A stretch of DNA of 64,000 nucleotides from JALUZX01 sp964561605 (GCA_964561605.1 CAZLQD010000004.1:1-64000); one strand, 5' to 3'; positions 1 to 10,315 are shown, counted from the stretch's first letter. Notes: generated by a model from the sequence alone, not told the origin. Numbers and translations are program-made.

Positions 1-71
1 CCCCGCTCCCCCGCCACCCGGGGGGAATGCTCCTGTTCCTCCCGGCCCGACCTCCCGGCCAGGGGAACGGC

Positions 72-101
72 TTCACAAACCCCGCTCCCCCCGCGTAGTC
101 T
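72..101 (+). promoter_or_regulatory. Possible sigma70-like promoter before the envelope operon
   Basis: TTCACA at 72-77 and TAGTCT at 96-101 are separated by 18 bases. The -35 box fits well and the -10 box only partly. It lies 57 bases before the first start codon of the long plus-strand run. The rest of 1-158 shows no recognisable gene. Confidence 0.3.
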
Positions 102-158
102 GGAGGGAACGGTTCCCCCCGGCCGGCCCAGGCGAAACGAAAGCGGAGACGACTCCTC

Positions 159-2621
159 GTGAAGGGTTTCCTTGCAAAAAGGGTCCTCCTCACCCCCCTC
201 CTCTCCTTGGGGCTCTTCTCCGTCCATCTTCAAGCCCAGGAAGAGAGCGGGAAGGACCCCAGGATCACCAAGGTGGAGGTGCCCCTGCCGACGGAACTCC
301 CAAGCGCCCTGGCCAGGGCCCGGGCCCTGGCTTCCGCCGGGAAAGCCCAGGCCGTGGTGACCCTCCTGGAAAAGCTGTCGGAAGGGGCGAAAACCCGCCT
401 CTTTCCCGCCTCGCCGGGAAGATACCTTCCCTTCTCCCGGGTCCTGGACCGGCAGATCCCCGCCATGGGGAAGCCCATCCTGGAGGCCTGGAGGCTCCGG
501 AACCGTTCCAGGGCGGCCCGCCTTCTACGGGAAGGCCTGGAAAAGAGGGACCCGGCCCTCCTCCACCTCGCGGCGGACCGCTTCCCCGCCACTCCGCAGA
601 GGAGAAAGGCCCTCCTCGCCCTGGCCGACATCGCCCTGGAAGGAAGCCGCCTCCTGGAAGCCCTGGCCCTCCTGGAAGGCGCCTTCGAAGGAGCCCCCCC
701 GGAGGAAAGGCCCCCCATCCTGGCACGCCGGGCCTTCGCCTGGGCCTGCCTGGGCGCCGCCGGAGAAACGGCCCGGACCCTCGAACTCCTCGCATCCCTC
801 GGAAAGCCCGTCCCCTTCCGGGGAAAGGAAACCCCTCCATCCCTTCTTGCGCAATCACCCGCCTTCCGCCCCCGGATCCACCCCAGTCCCCCATCCTGGC
901 TCCCGGAGAAGGAAGCCCGCCTCTGGCGCCGGCCCTTCCCGCCCCTCTCCAAGTGGACCCCGCCGAAAAGAAATTACACTTTCCTGGGTTTCCGCGGCGG
1001 AGGGTCCCTCCTCCCCGCCGGAACGGGCCCCCAGGAAAACACCGACCCCATCCTCCCGGAGGTCCGTTTCGGCGGAAACTTCCTCTTCCTCCGGCGGAAA
1101 GACGGGGCGGACATCCTGGAAATCCCTACGGGACGCCTCCTGGGGACGATCCGGAGAGGCCCCTCGTGGGACTCCGCCGATCCCGCCCTGGCCCAGCCCA
1201 CCCGGCCGGCCTGGGCTCTGGGGGAGCGCCAGGTCGCCCTGGCCGGGAAGGAGGCCTTCTTCCTCTGCCGCCGCCCTTCACTGAGGAAAGGCCACGGTTC
1301 CCGCTTCGTTCCGCCCAAGGCCTTCAACCTGGTGACCCCCGTCTCCTCCCCCAATACGGTCATCGCCTACGGTGTTCCGGAAGGCACCCTCCTGTGGAAA
1401 TTCGACCTGGCCTCCATCGAAGGACGCCGGGCCGAGGCCTGGATCCACGCAGGCCCGGCTACGACGGCGGGAGTCGTGGCCGTCCTCGTCCAATCGGACC
1501 GGATGTTCACCCTCCTCGGTCTCTCCGGAGAGACGGGGAAGGTCCTCTGGCGCACCCCTCTCCACTCGGGGGGATCGGGGTTCACCAGGCCCCCTTCCCT
1601 GCCCATTCTGGCCGGCGACGGAGTCTTCTTCGCCGCCACCGGGGCCGGGGCGGTCTCCGCCGTAGCCGCCCGGACGGGAAGGATCCTCTGGCTCACCGCC
1701 TATCCCAGGACCGACCCCTCCGCCCCGGCCTCTCCCCCCCCCAAGGGCTCCTCCGGGGCCTGGCTGGTCCCTTCGAAGGGAGCCGACCACACAGGCTTCC
1801 AGACCTCCCCCATGGTCCTCTCCGGAGGAACCCTGGTCCTGGCACCCCCGGACGGGGATTACCTCGTCGGGCTCTCACCCCTGGACGGAAGGATCCTCTG
1901 GCTCTCCTCCCGGAGGGACCCGCGGGAAGGTCCCGACTCCCCTCCCTCGGCGGACCACCTGGTCGGAGGGGACGGAGAGAACGTATATCTTGCAGGACGT
2001 AAACTTATCGCCGTCCGGGCCCGAACCGGGGTTCGTCTCTGGGAGGAATCCTTGCCGCCCGTCACCGGAAGGGGCATTGTTACGGCGGACAGAATTCTTC
2101 TTCCGACCCGAAAGGGTGTCTTCTTCGTGGAGAAGGAACCGCCCCACCCGTCGGGCATCCTCTCTCTCCCCGGCCGCCCACCGGGCCCGATCAGGCTCTT
2201 CACCTGCGGCCCATTCCTCGCGGGAGCCACCAAGGACTACCTCGCTCTCTGGGTCCTGAAGGAAGAGTGGATCCGCCTGGCCGCCACTCCCATGGAGAAG
2301 GCCCGCCGCCTGGCCATCTGCGGTTTCTTACCCAGGGCCCTGGAGGAGCTGGACGCCCTTCCCCCCGAAAAGGCCCGCTCCCTCCGCGCCCTCTGGACCC
2401 TGGACCTGGCCCGCTCCTACCTGGAGGAAGACAAGAAGGAGGAAGCCCTTCGCCTCCTGGCCCGGGCGGAGAAGGAGATCCGGGATCCCCTGGGGCGGGT
2501 CTCCCTGCTGGACCTCTACTACCGGGTCCTCCTGGTTTCCGGCAGGGAGGCCGAGGCGGACCGGGTCTTCTTCGAGCTGCTCGGGGCGGCACGGGCCGCC
2601 GCCGGGGAGGAAACCCGATGA
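159..2621 (+). CDS. Secreted PQQ-type beta-propeller protein
   Basis: An 820-residue protein with an N-terminal signal peptide (hydrophobic LLTPLLSLGLFSV, then AQ near residue 26). Residues about 60-220 are helical and TPR-like. Residues about 270-700 carry blades of the PQQ/BamB type, with repeated patterns such as TGKVLWR, TGRILWL, DGRILWL and TGVRLWEE. The C-terminal 120 residues are helical again. The GTG start follows GGAGA at about 12 bases. The stop overlaps the next ATG. BamB-like propellers usually act as scaffolds in the envelope, and PQQ-enzyme active-site residues are not evident, so a structural role at the outer face of the cytoplasmic membrane is inferred. Confidence 0.8.
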   Translation: MKGFLAKRVLLTPLLSLGLFSVHLQAQEESGKDPRITKVEVPLPTELPSALARARALASAGKAQAVVTLLEKLSEGAKTRLFPASPGRYLPFSRVLDRQIPAMGKPILEAWRLRNRSRAARLLREGLEKRDPALLHLAADRFPATPQRRKALLALADIALEGSRLLEALALLEGAFEGAPPEERPPILARRAFAWACLGAAGETARTLELLASLGKPVPFRGKETPPSLLAQSPAFRPRIHPSPPSWLPEKEARLWRRPFPPLSKWTPPKRNYTFLGFRGGGSLLPAGTGPQENTDPILPEVRFGGNFLFLRRKDGADILEIPTGRLLGTIRRGPSWDSADPALAQPTRPAWALGERQVALAGKEAFFLCRRPSLRKGHGSRFVPPKAFNLVTPVSSPNTVIAYGVPEGTLLWKFDLASIEGRRAEAWIHAGPATTAGVVAVLVQSDRMFTLLGLSGETGKVLWRTPLHSGGSGFTRPPSLPILAGDGVFFAATGAGAVSAVAARTGRILWLTAYPRTDPSAPASPPPKGSSGAWLVPSKGADHTGFQTSPMVLSGGTLVLAPPDGDYLVGLSPLDGRILWLSSRRDPREGPDSPPSADHLVGGDGENVYLAGRKLIAVRARTGVRLWEESLPPVTGRGIVTADRILLPTRKGVFFVEKEPPHPSGILSLPGRPPGPIRLFTCGPFLAGATKDYLALWVLKEEWIRLAATPMEKARRLAICGFLPRALEELDALPPEKARSLRALWTLDLARSYLEEDKKEEALRLLARAEKEIRDPLGRVSLLDLYYRVLLVSGREAEADRVFFELLGAARAAAGEETR

Positions 2622-3640
2622 GACCCAAAGGAATCCTCCCCCTGGCGTGCCTCTTCCTCCTCCCGCCGGCCTCCGGCCAGGTCCTCCCCCCCGGGATGAC
2701 CCCGAAGATCCTTCGAGCCGTCCGCAAGGGATTGGAGTGGCTGGCCCGCAACCAGAACCAGGACGGATCCTGGCGCTCTTCGGGCTCCTACGGAACGGTT
2801 CCCATGGCCATGACCTCCATGGCCGGCCTGGCCCTCCTGGCCTCGGGATCCACTCCCACCCGGGGGCCCTACGCCCCGGTGATCCAGAAGGCCCTCCACT
2901 TCGTCCTCCGCAACGTCCATTCCTCGGGCCTCCTGGCGACCCAGCCCCCCGAGCCCAGCCCCATGTACGGCCACGGCTTCGCCATGCTCTTCCTGGCGGA
3001 AGTCTTCGGCATGGAGGAGGACGCCCGGACTCAGGCGGCCATCCGAAGGGTCCTGGAGAAAGCCGTGGCCCTCACCGCCGCCGCCCAGTCCAGGGACGGA
3101 GGCTGGTACTATTCCCCCACCTCCTATACCGACGAAGGCTCCGTCACGGTCACCCAGATCCAGGCCCTTCGAGCCTGCCGGGACGCCGGGATCGCCGTGC
3201 CCAAGGCCGTCATCGACAGGGCCGTCCGCTACATCGTGCGATCCTCCAATCCGGACGGCGGAATCCGCTACAGGGTCCATTCCGGCGGGCCGGGACGGCC
3301 GGCCATCACCGCCGCCGCCGTGGCCGTCTTCTACGAGGCGGGACGCTACGACCACCCCCTGGCCGAGAAGGCCCTCGCCTTCGCCCGCCGGACCATCTCC
3401 ATAGAGAACCTCTCGGGGAGCTTCTACTTCTACGCCCACAACTACCTGGCCCAGGCCCTCTTCCAGCGGGGCGGAAAGGACTGGAAACGATACTACCGGG
3501 CCATTTCGGCCAAGCTCCTGGACATCCAGAGGCCCAACGGCTCCTGGACCCGGTCCCCCGCCGGGCCGATCTACGCCACGTCGGTCTCCCTCGTCATCCT
3601 CCAGCTTCCCTTCGGTTACGTTCCCGCTTTCCAGAGGTAG
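2618..3640 (+). CDS. Prenyltransferase/squalene oxidase-like repeat protein, secreted
   Basis: A 340-residue protein starting at the ATG that overlaps the previous stop (ATGA), with a signal peptide (LPLACLFLLPPASG). The body is an alpha/alpha toroid of the prenyltransferase/squalene-cyclase repeat type. Repeats read GLEWLARNQNQDGSW near residue 40, SRDGGWYYSPTSY near 155, SNPDGGIRY near 210 and RPNGSWTRS near 305. In this large family such secreted proteins are usually not true cyclases. I see no DxDD cyclase motif. It is co-transcribed with vWA envelope genes, a common planctomycete arrangement, and the function is unknown. Confidence 0.8.
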   Translation: MRPKGILPLACLFLLPPASGQVLPPGMTPKILRAVRKGLEWLARNQNQDGSWRSSGSYGTVPMAMTSMAGLALLASGSTPTRGPYAPVIQKALHFVLRNVHSSGLLATQPPEPSPMYGHGFAMLFLAEVFGMEEDARTQAAIRRVLEKAVALTAAAQSRDGGWYYSPTSYTDEGSVTVTQIQALRACRDAGIAVPKAVIDRAVRYIVRSSNPDGGIRYRVHSGGPGRPAITAAAVAVFYEAGRYDHPLAEKALAFARRTISIENLSGSFYFYAHNYLAQALFQRGGKDWKRYYRAISAKLLDIQRPNGSWTRSPAGPIYATSVSLVILQLPFGYVPAFQR

Positions 3641-3697
3641 ACCCATGGCGCGCCACCGTCCCATCCATCCGCCGGGCACACCCAAGGGAGGAACCTC

Positions 3698-5872
3698 GTG
3701 ACGGCCGCCTTCCTCCACCCGGGTCTTCTTTGGGGACTCCTCCTGGCAGGAGTCCCCATCCTGATCCACATCCTCAACAGGAGGCGCTATCGCAGGAAGG
3801 CCTGGGCCGCCATGGAGTTCCTCCTGGCGGCCCTCGAGAAGACCCGCCGGAGGATGTTCCTGGAGGAGATCCTCCTCCTCCTCCTCAGGACCGCCGCTGC
3901 GGCGGCCCTGGCCCTCCTGGCGGCCCGTCCCCTCTCTTCCGGGCCCGGGCTCCTGGCCTCCCTGGCCGGAGAAAAGGGGACCCACCACGTGCTGATCCTG
4001 GACGACTCGGCCAGCATGGGCCAGTCCAGGGGGGGAAGGACCCTCCTCTCCCTCGCCGCCGGAAACGCCCTGGAACTCGCCCGTGGTCTCCTGGAGCGGA
4101 GAAAGGGGGACAGGATCACCGCCTGCATCTCCTCCCACCCGGATTCCCCTCTCCTGGACGGCCGCCCTCTCACCGAAGAGACCCTGGATCTCCTGGAGAG
4201 GGAACTCCGGGACCTGGAGCCCACGGGCCTCCGGCTCCGGCCCGGCAGCCTCCTGGCCCTCCTGGCCTCCCGCCTGGCCGACCTGGCGGGCCCGGAGGAG
4301 CGCAAGGTGACCCTCTACCTCTTCAGCGATTTCCGGAAAAGCGATTGGGAAAAGCCGGAAGGAGCCTCCCTCCCGGACCTCAGGAAGGCCCTCTCCGCCC
4401 TGGCCTCGGCCGGGACCGACCTGGTCCTGGTCCCCCAGGAAGGAAGCTCCGCCGGGGGGGCCGGGCTGGTCTCCCTGCGCCCGCTGGGACGCCTGGCCGC
4501 CGCAGGGGTCCCCCTGGAGATTCGAGCGGAGATCCGCAACCAGGGCACCCTTCCCCTGGGGCCCCTCACCCCCCAGGTCTCCATGGAAGGCCGGGTCCTG
4601 CCCCTGAAACCCATCCCATCCCTCCCTCCCGGGACCAAGGCGGCCCTCACCTTCCAGGCCCTCTTCTCCACGCCCGGGGACCACTCCCTGGCAGTCACAC
4701 TCCCCGGTGACGACCTGCCTGCCGACAACACCCGCTTCCTGGCCCTCCACGTGAAGGAGTCGGCCCGGGTCCTCCTGGCCTCTCCCCCCTCGCCCCCCGG
4801 AAGGGAGAGCCAGGCCTTCTTCCTCCAGGCCGCCCTGGCTCCGGGGGAAGTGCCGGCGGGCTTCTCCACCGACACATGCACCCCCCAAAGGGCCGCCTCC
4901 CGCCCCCTGGATCCCTACGACCTGGTCGTCCTGGCCGGCACGGCCGCCCCTCCTCCCGGCCTGGCCCGGCACCTGGCGGACTTCGTGGAAAAAGGCGGCG
5001 GACTCCTCCTCTTCGGCGGCCCCGACCTGATCCCTTCCGCCTGGAACCGCACCCTGGGCACCCTCCTTCCTTATCCCTTGGGAGCGCCCCTCACCAGGCC
5101 CAGGACCCCGCTGCCGGGCTTCCTCTCCGACCCGGCCCACCCCATCTGGGCCAAGGGGAAGGAACTCTTCTCCCGCTGGCTCGCCCAGGCGGCCTTCACA
5201 GGCTACGTGCGCCCCGGCGGTCCCCTCCGGCCCGGCGCGGAGGTTCCCGCCCGCCTGGGAGGCCCCGAGGGTCCACCCCTGTTCGCGGTGATCCGCAAAG
5301 GAAGGGGAAGGGTCCTCTTCTCCTCCGTCCCGGCCGACGGCACCTGGTCCGGCTGGGTGGGCGAGCCTCTCTTCCCCCTCTTCCTCCAGGAAGCGGCGGC
5401 CTGGGCCCTCCCCGACCCCCGCCACCCGGAGTGGAACCTCGATTGCGGCACACCGATTCGGGTCCCCCTGGACCCCGAGACCGACTCGGGGAGGGCCGAC
5501 ATCACGCTGCCGGGCGCCCCCGGCCCGAGGATCCTCCAGGCCGAAACGGACCGGATCACCTGGCGGGACACGTCCCGCCCCGGGATCTACACACTCATGA
5601 TCCACTCGTCGGGGGCCGGGCCGTCCAGGAAGATCCTCCGCGCCCTGAACGTGGATCCGGACGAATGCTTATTGGCGCAAACTACCCGCTCCGAGCTCGA
5701 AACCCTCTACCCTTCCTCCCGCATCACCTGGGTCCCTCCCGCCGAGACCGGCGCCTGGGCCCGCTCCAGGAAGGGCGACAAGACCTGGAGGATCCTTGCG
5801 GGCGTCCTCCTCCTCCTGCTCCTGGGGGAGACCTGGCTCGGGCGGCGTTCCGCCCTGAGAGGAGGGGCCTGA
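3698..5872 (+). CDS. BatA-type N-terminal domain and vWA membrane protein
   Basis: A 724-residue protein with a GTG start after GGGAGGAACCTC. The N-terminus is a BatA-like two-helix domain: LLWGLLLAGVPILIHILNRRR, then a second helix after FLEEILLLLLR. A von Willebrand A domain follows with the metal site DDSASM near residue 105 and LYLFSDF near 208. Residues about 330-520 look like a glutamine-amidotransferase-like fold (DLVVLAG, GGGLLLFGGPD) without an obvious catalytic Cys. A final transmembrane helix (ILAGVLLLLLLGETW) ends the protein. It resembles the membrane vWA partners of MoxR ATPases, although no MoxR gene lies in the window. It is separated by one base from the next, similar gene. 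Confidence 0.85.
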   Translation: MTAAFLHPGLLWGLLLAGVPILIHILNRRRYRRKAWAAMEFLLAALEKTRRRMFLEEILLLLLRTAAAAALALLAARPLSSGPGLLASLAGEKGTHHVLILDDSASMGQSRGGRTLLSLAAGNALELARGLLERRKGDRITACISSHPDSPLLDGRPLTEETLDLLERELRDLEPTGLRLRPGSLLALLASRLADLAGPEERKVTLYLFSDFRKSDWEKPEGASLPDLRKALSALASAGTDLVLVPQEGSSAGGAGLVSLRPLGRLAAAGVPLEIRAEIRNQGTLPLGPLTPQVSMEGRVLPLKPIPSLPPGTKAALTFQALFSTPGDHSLAVTLPGDDLPADNTRFLALHVKESARVLLASPPSPPGRESQAFFLQAALAPGEVPAGFSTDTCTPQRAASRPLDPYDLVVLAGTAAPPPGLARHLADFVEKGGGLLLFGGPDLIPSAWNRTLGTLLPYPLGAPLTRPRTPLPGFLSDPAHPIWAKGKELFSRWLAQAAFTGYVRPGGPLRPGAEVPARLGGPEGPPLFAVIRKGRGRVLFSSVPADGTWSGWVGEPLFPLFLQEAAAWALPDPRHPEWNLDCGTPIRVPLDPETDSGRADITLPGAPGPRILQAETDRITWRDTSRPGIYTLMIHSSGAGPSRKILRALNVDPDECLLAQTTRSELETLYPSSRITWVPPAETGAWARSRKGDKTWRILAGVLLLLLLGETWLGRRSALRGGA

Positions 5873-5873
5873 C

Positions 5874-8213
5874 ATGGGTCCGGGACAGGCCTTGCTCCAC
5901 GCCGCCGCCGGACTCCTGGGGATGCATCCCTCCCCGGGGGAGAGGGTCCGCCTGGTCTTCCAGCACTTCCCCCCGGGCGGCCTCGGGATGCTCTCCGTCC
6001 TGGGACTCCTCCTCCTCTTCCTCCTGGGGTTCTGGTCCCTCGAGGGCCTGGGACGGGACCGGCCCGCCTGGGCCCGGATCGCCGCCGGCCTGGCCAGGGG
6101 GGTCGTCCTGGCCCTCCCCCTCTTCCTCCTCCTCGGCCCGGCCCTGGTCCTGGAGAAGGAGAACAAGATCCGGGGGACCACCTTCGTCCTGGTGGACACA
6201 TCCTGGTCCATGAACCAGAAGGACCCGGGCTCCCGGGCCTCCAGGGAGGCCGGGGTCCTCCGGTTCTTGAAGGCCGGAAACCCATCCTTCCTGGAGAGAC
6301 TCGCCGGGAAGAACCGGGTGCGCCTCCTGGCCTTCGACAGGACCGTCCGGCCCCTTTCGCTCCCTGCCGGAAAGGCCCCACCAGGGAAGGCCCGGGGAAA
6401 GGCCACCAACCTGGCCGCCGCCCTGGAGGCCGTCCTGGAGGGGGAGAGCGCCGGCCGGGTGGCCGGGGCCGTGATCTTCACCGACGGCAGGTGGAACGAG
6501 GGAGGCGACCCCTCCCGCAAGGCCCGGATCTTTGCGGCCAGGAAGATTCCCCTCCACCTGGTCGGCGTAGGATCCCCCTCCACCCCTCCCTCCCTCAGGC
6601 TCTCCGCCCGGGAAGCCCCGGAGCGGGCCTTCCTGGGGGATCCCTTCACCCTCCGGTTCCGCCTCCAGGCCCCGCCGGGCCTGGCAAGGGTCCGGGCCGT
6701 CCTCTCCGACGCCCTGCCCGGGAAGGAGGCCCGGGTCCTCCGGGAAAAGACCCTTTCCCCCGGGTCCTCGGGCGAGGCCCTCCTGGAGTTCCGGGTCCGG
6801 CCGAAGGAACCGGGAGTGCACGTCTTCACCCTCCGGGTCTCCTCCCATCCCCCGGGGGCGGCCCTGGAGGCCCGGGAGAGGATCGTCGTGGAAGTGGGGA
6901 CCCTCCCCGCCCGGGTCCTCCTCCTCGCCGGCGGCCCCACCTGGGAATACCGGAAACTCCGCCGCCTCTTCACCAGGGACCCGACGATCGACCTGTCCTG
7001 CTGGCTCCAGTCGGCCTCTCCAGGGTATCCCCAGGAAGGAAATCACCCCATCACGGAACTCCCCTCCCGGGAGGAGGACTTCCGTCCCTACCACGCGGTC
7101 CTCCTCCTGGATCCCGACCCGGGCAGATTGAACCTCCTCTTCGCCGCAAACCTGGAGAAGGCCGTCCGCCGGGGAGGCACGGGCCTTCTCTACCAGGCGG
7201 GGGAGATCTACTCCCTCAAGTTCTTCTCCGAAGCGGTGAAGGCCGCCTCGACGGCCCCCCTGGTGGAACTCCTCCCGGCCAGGGCGGACCAGTCCGTGGC
7301 GGAGGTCCTGGTGGGCATGGGGAAACCCATGACCCGCTCCTGGCCCCTGGAGCCGACCCAGGCCGGCCTGAAAGACAGGATCCTTGCCCTGGGAAACAGC
7401 CCGGAAGAGACCCGCAGGATCTGGACCTCCCTGCCCGGTCTCTACTGGAACTACCCCTTCCGCTCCCCGGCGCCGGGGGCCCACGTCCTGCTGGTCCATC
7501 CCGGCTCGGGCCCCCTCCACCGCGGCCCCGGGGGCAAGAGACCCATCCTGGCCTGGGAATACGCCGGAGCGGGAAGGTCGGCCCTACTGGCCGTGGACTC
7601 CACCTGGCGCTGGGCGGCGGCCTCGGAAAAGGCCTGGGAACGGTTCTGGGTCCGCCTGGTCCGCTTCCTTGCGGAACCCAAGCTCCTGGGGGATCGCACT
7701 CTCCACCAGCTCTTCACCGACAAGAACTCCTACGAGACGGGCACGGAGGTCCTCCTGGCGGACAGGCCCCCCAAGGGATGGTCGGGCAAAACCCTCGAAG
7801 TGGAAATACGCAAAGACGGCGGAGAGAGCTTCCAGGTGACCCTCCGCCCCGACCCGGCGGGGGGAGGGGAGATCCAGGCCCGCTTCTCCGCCGGGGAACC
7901 GGGCATCTACGAAGCCCGCCTTCCCGGCGGGAAGAAGTGCCGGCCCGCCCGGTTCACCGTCCGGCCCCCGGCCCTGGAGCTCTTCGGCCCCCCGGCGGTG
8001 GAGACCCTGAAGAACCTTGCCCGCCTGGCAGGCGGAACCTACAGGCCCCTGGCCCGGGCCTCGAGCCTGGCCGACACCCTGGAGGAAGCCTCGGAGATCG
8101 TGGTCACCCAGTCCCCTCCCAGGAGCATCTGGGACAACTGGGGATTCCTCCTCCTGGCCGTCCTCCTCCTCTCGGTGGAATGGATCCTGCGGAAATGGAT
8201 GAATCTCCCTTGA
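5874..8213 (+). CDS. vWA/glutamine amidotransferase-like membrane protein
   Basis: A 779-residue protein with two N-terminal membrane helices (about 37-58 and 68-88). Its vWA domain carries DTSWS (near 112) and IFTDG (near 200). A class I glutamine-amidotransferase-like module begins at LPARVLLLAGGPTWEYRKL near 343, and a C-terminal helix (GFLLLAVLLLSVEWIL) follows. The amidotransferase region lacks a recognisable Cys nucleophile, as usual for this envelope family. It is a larger relative of the upstream gene and probably works in the same membrane complex with extracytoplasmic vWA domains. The last residues overlap the start of the next gene by 19 bases. Confidence 0.83.
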   Translation: MGPGQALLHAAAGLLGMHPSPGERVRLVFQHFPPGGLGMLSVLGLLLLFLLGFWSLEGLGRDRPAWARIAAGLARGVVLALPLFLLLGPALVLEKENKIRGTTFVLVDTSWSMNQKDPGSRASREAGVLRFLKAGNPSFLERLAGKNRVRLLAFDRTVRPLSLPAGKAPPGKARGKATNLAAALEAVLEGESAGRVAGAVIFTDGRWNEGGDPSRKARIFAARKIPLHLVGVGSPSTPPSLRLSAREAPERAFLGDPFTLRFRLQAPPGLARVRAVLSDALPGKEARVLREKTLSPGSSGEALLEFRVRPKEPGVHVFTLRVSSHPPGAALEARERIVVEVGTLPARVLLLAGGPTWEYRKLRRLFTRDPTIDLSCWLQSASPGYPQEGNHPITELPSREEDFRPYHAVLLLDPDPGRLNLLFAANLEKAVRRGGTGLLYQAGEIYSLKFFSEAVKAASTAPLVELLPARADQSVAEVLVGMGKPMTRSWPLEPTQAGLKDRILALGNSPEETRRIWTSLPGLYWNYPFRSPAPGAHVLLVHPGSGPLHRGPGGKRPILAWEYAGAGRSALLAVDSTWRWAAASEKAWERFWVRLVRFLAEPKLLGDRTLHQLFTDKNSYETGTEVLLADRPPKGWSGKTLEVEIRKDGGESFQVTLRPDPAGGGEIQARFSAGEPGIYEARLPGGKKCRPARFTVRPPALELFGPPAVETLKNLARLAGGTYRPLARASSLADTLEEASEIVVTQSPPRSIWDNWGFLLLAVLLLSVEWILRKWMNLP

Positions 8214-10315
8214 AGGAAGCAGGGAAAGAGAAGACCCCGCGGGCCGTGGAAGAGCGGCTGAGGCGGCTGGCGAAAGCCGCAGGGGCGGTCCTCCTGGCGG
8301 GAGGACTGGGAAAGCTCCTCCTCTCGGTGGAAGTCTTCTTCTTCGTAACCCTGGCCCTGGACCGGACCTTCGAGCTGGAGAAGGGCTTCCGGGCGGCACT
8401 TTTGGCCGCCGGGGGAGTCGGGATCCTGCTCACCGCATGGAAGCGCCTCCTCCAACCCCTCCTCCGGCCCATCCCCGAGTTGGAACTCGCCCTGGCCCTG
8501 GAGCGGGGCCATCCCTTCCTGCGCCAGGCCCTGGTGAGCGCCTTCCAGTTCCACCGAAAACTCCTCCAGGGCGGCCCCTTCGGGGGGGAGTCCCCCCTCC
8601 TGGCCGAGAAGGCCGTGGAGCAGGGCGAGGCCCTCGCCGCCCGGATCCGGGCCGCAAGAGCCCTGGAGGGAAGGAAGCTCCGCCGGCACTTCTTCCTCCT
8701 GGCAGGGGCCATCTTCGTCCTGGCCGGGACCTTCACCGCCATGCCCGCAACCATCTCCCTTTGGGCGAAGCGCCAGATCCTCCTCTCGGACCTCTCCTGG
8801 CCCAGGCGGACCACCCTGGAAATCCTGGGGGTCCGAAAGGGGGTCCTCTACACCCCCAAGGGGGAGGACCTGGCCGTCCTGGTCCGGGCCGGCGGGGTGA
8901 TCCCTTCGAAGGGGACCATCACCTGGACCGGTCCCTCCGGGAGCGGAGAGGATCGGCTCACCCGGTTCGGCCGGGACCGGTTCCGGTATCTCTTCAAGGC
9001 CCTCACCGACCCCCTGACCTTTTCCGTGGCCGCCGGCGACGGGAAGGCCGGCCCGGTGAAGGTGATCCCCCTGGCCAGGCCCGCCGTCCTCTCCCTGACG
9101 GCCCGGGTCCGGGAGCCCGCCTACACGGGCCGCACCCCCGCCCGGGTGGACCTCCTGGCCTCGGGAGGCACCCTCCGGGTCCTCCGGGGATCCACGGTGA
9201 TCCTCCAGGGAAGGGCGGACAAGAGACTCTCCCGGGCCAGGATCGCCTCGGGCCGGGAGAGCCTCCCCGGCCGGGTGGATCCCCGGGATCCCGGGAAATT
9301 CACCTTCACCCTGAAGCCCGAAAGGAGTCTCACCCTCCAGGTCCTCCCGGCGGACGACTTCGGCCTGGAGCCCAATCCCGCCCCGGCCGTGACTCTGACG
9401 GTCCTTCCCGACCTCCCACCCGCTCTCACCCTCTCCTGCAGGGGCGTGGGCGCCATGGTGACCCCCCGGGTCCGGATCCCCCTGGTCCTGAAGGCCCGGG
9501 ACGACGTGGCCCTCTCCACCCTGGCGATCCAGCAGTCCTTGGATCCGCCCGACCGGAATCAGCGGAACTTCCGGACCGTCCCCGTCCGGGGCCTCGAGGC
9601 CTTCGAGCCCGGTGCGCCCTCCTTCGAAGGAGATCTCCTCTGGACCCGGGGAAAGACCGAACTCCTCCCTGGAAGGACTCTCTCCCTCAGGGCCCGGGCG
9701 GAAGACCGGTTCTCCCCGCCCCCTCCCCACCGGACCTTTTCGGGGATCCTGGAGTTCAAGGTGGTCCCCGAAGAGGTGCTCCGCCAAGAACTCAACCGCC
9801 GCCAGGAGGAGGTCCGCTCCCAGTTGGAGGGACTCCAGGAGTCCCTCCAGGCCCTCAGGAAGGACCTGGCGGCCCGGCCCCGGCCCGAACAGGGCCTCCC
9901 CGGGGAACTCCAGGCCGACTCCACACGCTCGGAAGGAGCGGCCCTCAGGCTGGCGGGCATCCTGGACGAGTGGGAGAACAACAGGCTCCCGGGATGGGAC
10001 CGGGTCCCCTCCCTCCGCCGGATGCTCGTGGCTCCCTTGCAGGAAAGGGCCGCTCCCGCCCTGGCCAAGGGAGCCGAAGAGGCCTCGGCCTGGCTCTCGG
10101 GCACGAAGGGATCCCTCCAGGCCCTCCGGGCGAACCTGGACCGGGCCCTGGAGGCCCTGGCCCGGGTCCTGGCAAACCTGGCCCGGGTGGAGAGCTTCGA
10201 AAAGGTCCTGGAACTCACCAGGAACCTCATGCGCACCCAGGACCGGGCCAAGGAAGCCTTGAAGAAGAAGCTAGAGAAGAGCCTGGACGAACTCTTCGGG
10301 GGCAAGAAGCGATAG
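8195..10315 (+). CDS. DUF4175-like large membrane protein with C-terminal coiled coil
   Basis: A 706-residue protein starting at ATG 8195, inside the end of the upstream gene. An upstream in-frame extension exists but overlaps that gene for 1.7 kb and is rejected. Two membrane helices lie at about 22-55 and 65-80, and a third near 170 (FFLLAGAIFVLAGTFTA). Beta-rich repeats follow (REPAYTGRTPARVDLL near 310, then LRVLRGSTVILQGRADK), typical of DUF4175-type proteins in BatA/vWA operons. The C-terminal 180 residues are charged, heptad-rich helix. It is probably a membrane scaffold of the vWA complex. No enzyme motif is visible. Confidence 0.7.
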   Translation: MDESPLKEAGKEKTPRAVEERLRRLAKAAGAVLLAGGLGKLLLSVEVFFFVTLALDRTFELEKGFRAALLAAGGVGILLTAWKRLLQPLLRPIPELELALALERGHPFLRQALVSAFQFHRKLLQGGPFGGESPLLAEKAVEQGEALAARIRAARALEGRKLRRHFFLLAGAIFVLAGTFTAMPATISLWAKRQILLSDLSWPRRTTLEILGVRKGVLYTPKGEDLAVLVRAGGVIPSKGTITWTGPSGSGEDRLTRFGRDRFRYLFKALTDPLTFSVAAGDGKAGPVKVIPLARPAVLSLTARVREPAYTGRTPARVDLLASGGTLRVLRGSTVILQGRADKRLSRARIASGRESLPGRVDPRDPGKFTFTLKPERSLTLQVLPADDFGLEPNPAPAVTLTVLPDLPPALTLSCRGVGAMVTPRVRIPLVLKARDDVALSTLAIQQSLDPPDRNQRNFRTVPVRGLEAFEPGAPSFEGDLLWTRGKTELLPGRTLSLRARAEDRFSPPPPHRTFSGILEFKVVPEEVLRQELNRRQEEVRSQLEGLQESLQALRKDLAARPRPEQGLPGELQADSTRSEGAALRLAGILDEWENNRLPGWDRVPSLRRMLVAPLQERAAPALAKGAEEASAWLSGTKGSLQALRANLDRALEALARVLANLARVESFEKVLELTRNLMRTQDRAKEALKKKLEKSLDELFGGKKR

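Noticed and set aside
2519..5605. 1028-codon minus-strand open frame
   Set aside because: Antisense to the cyclase-like and vWA genes; composition is Gly/Glu-rich noise.
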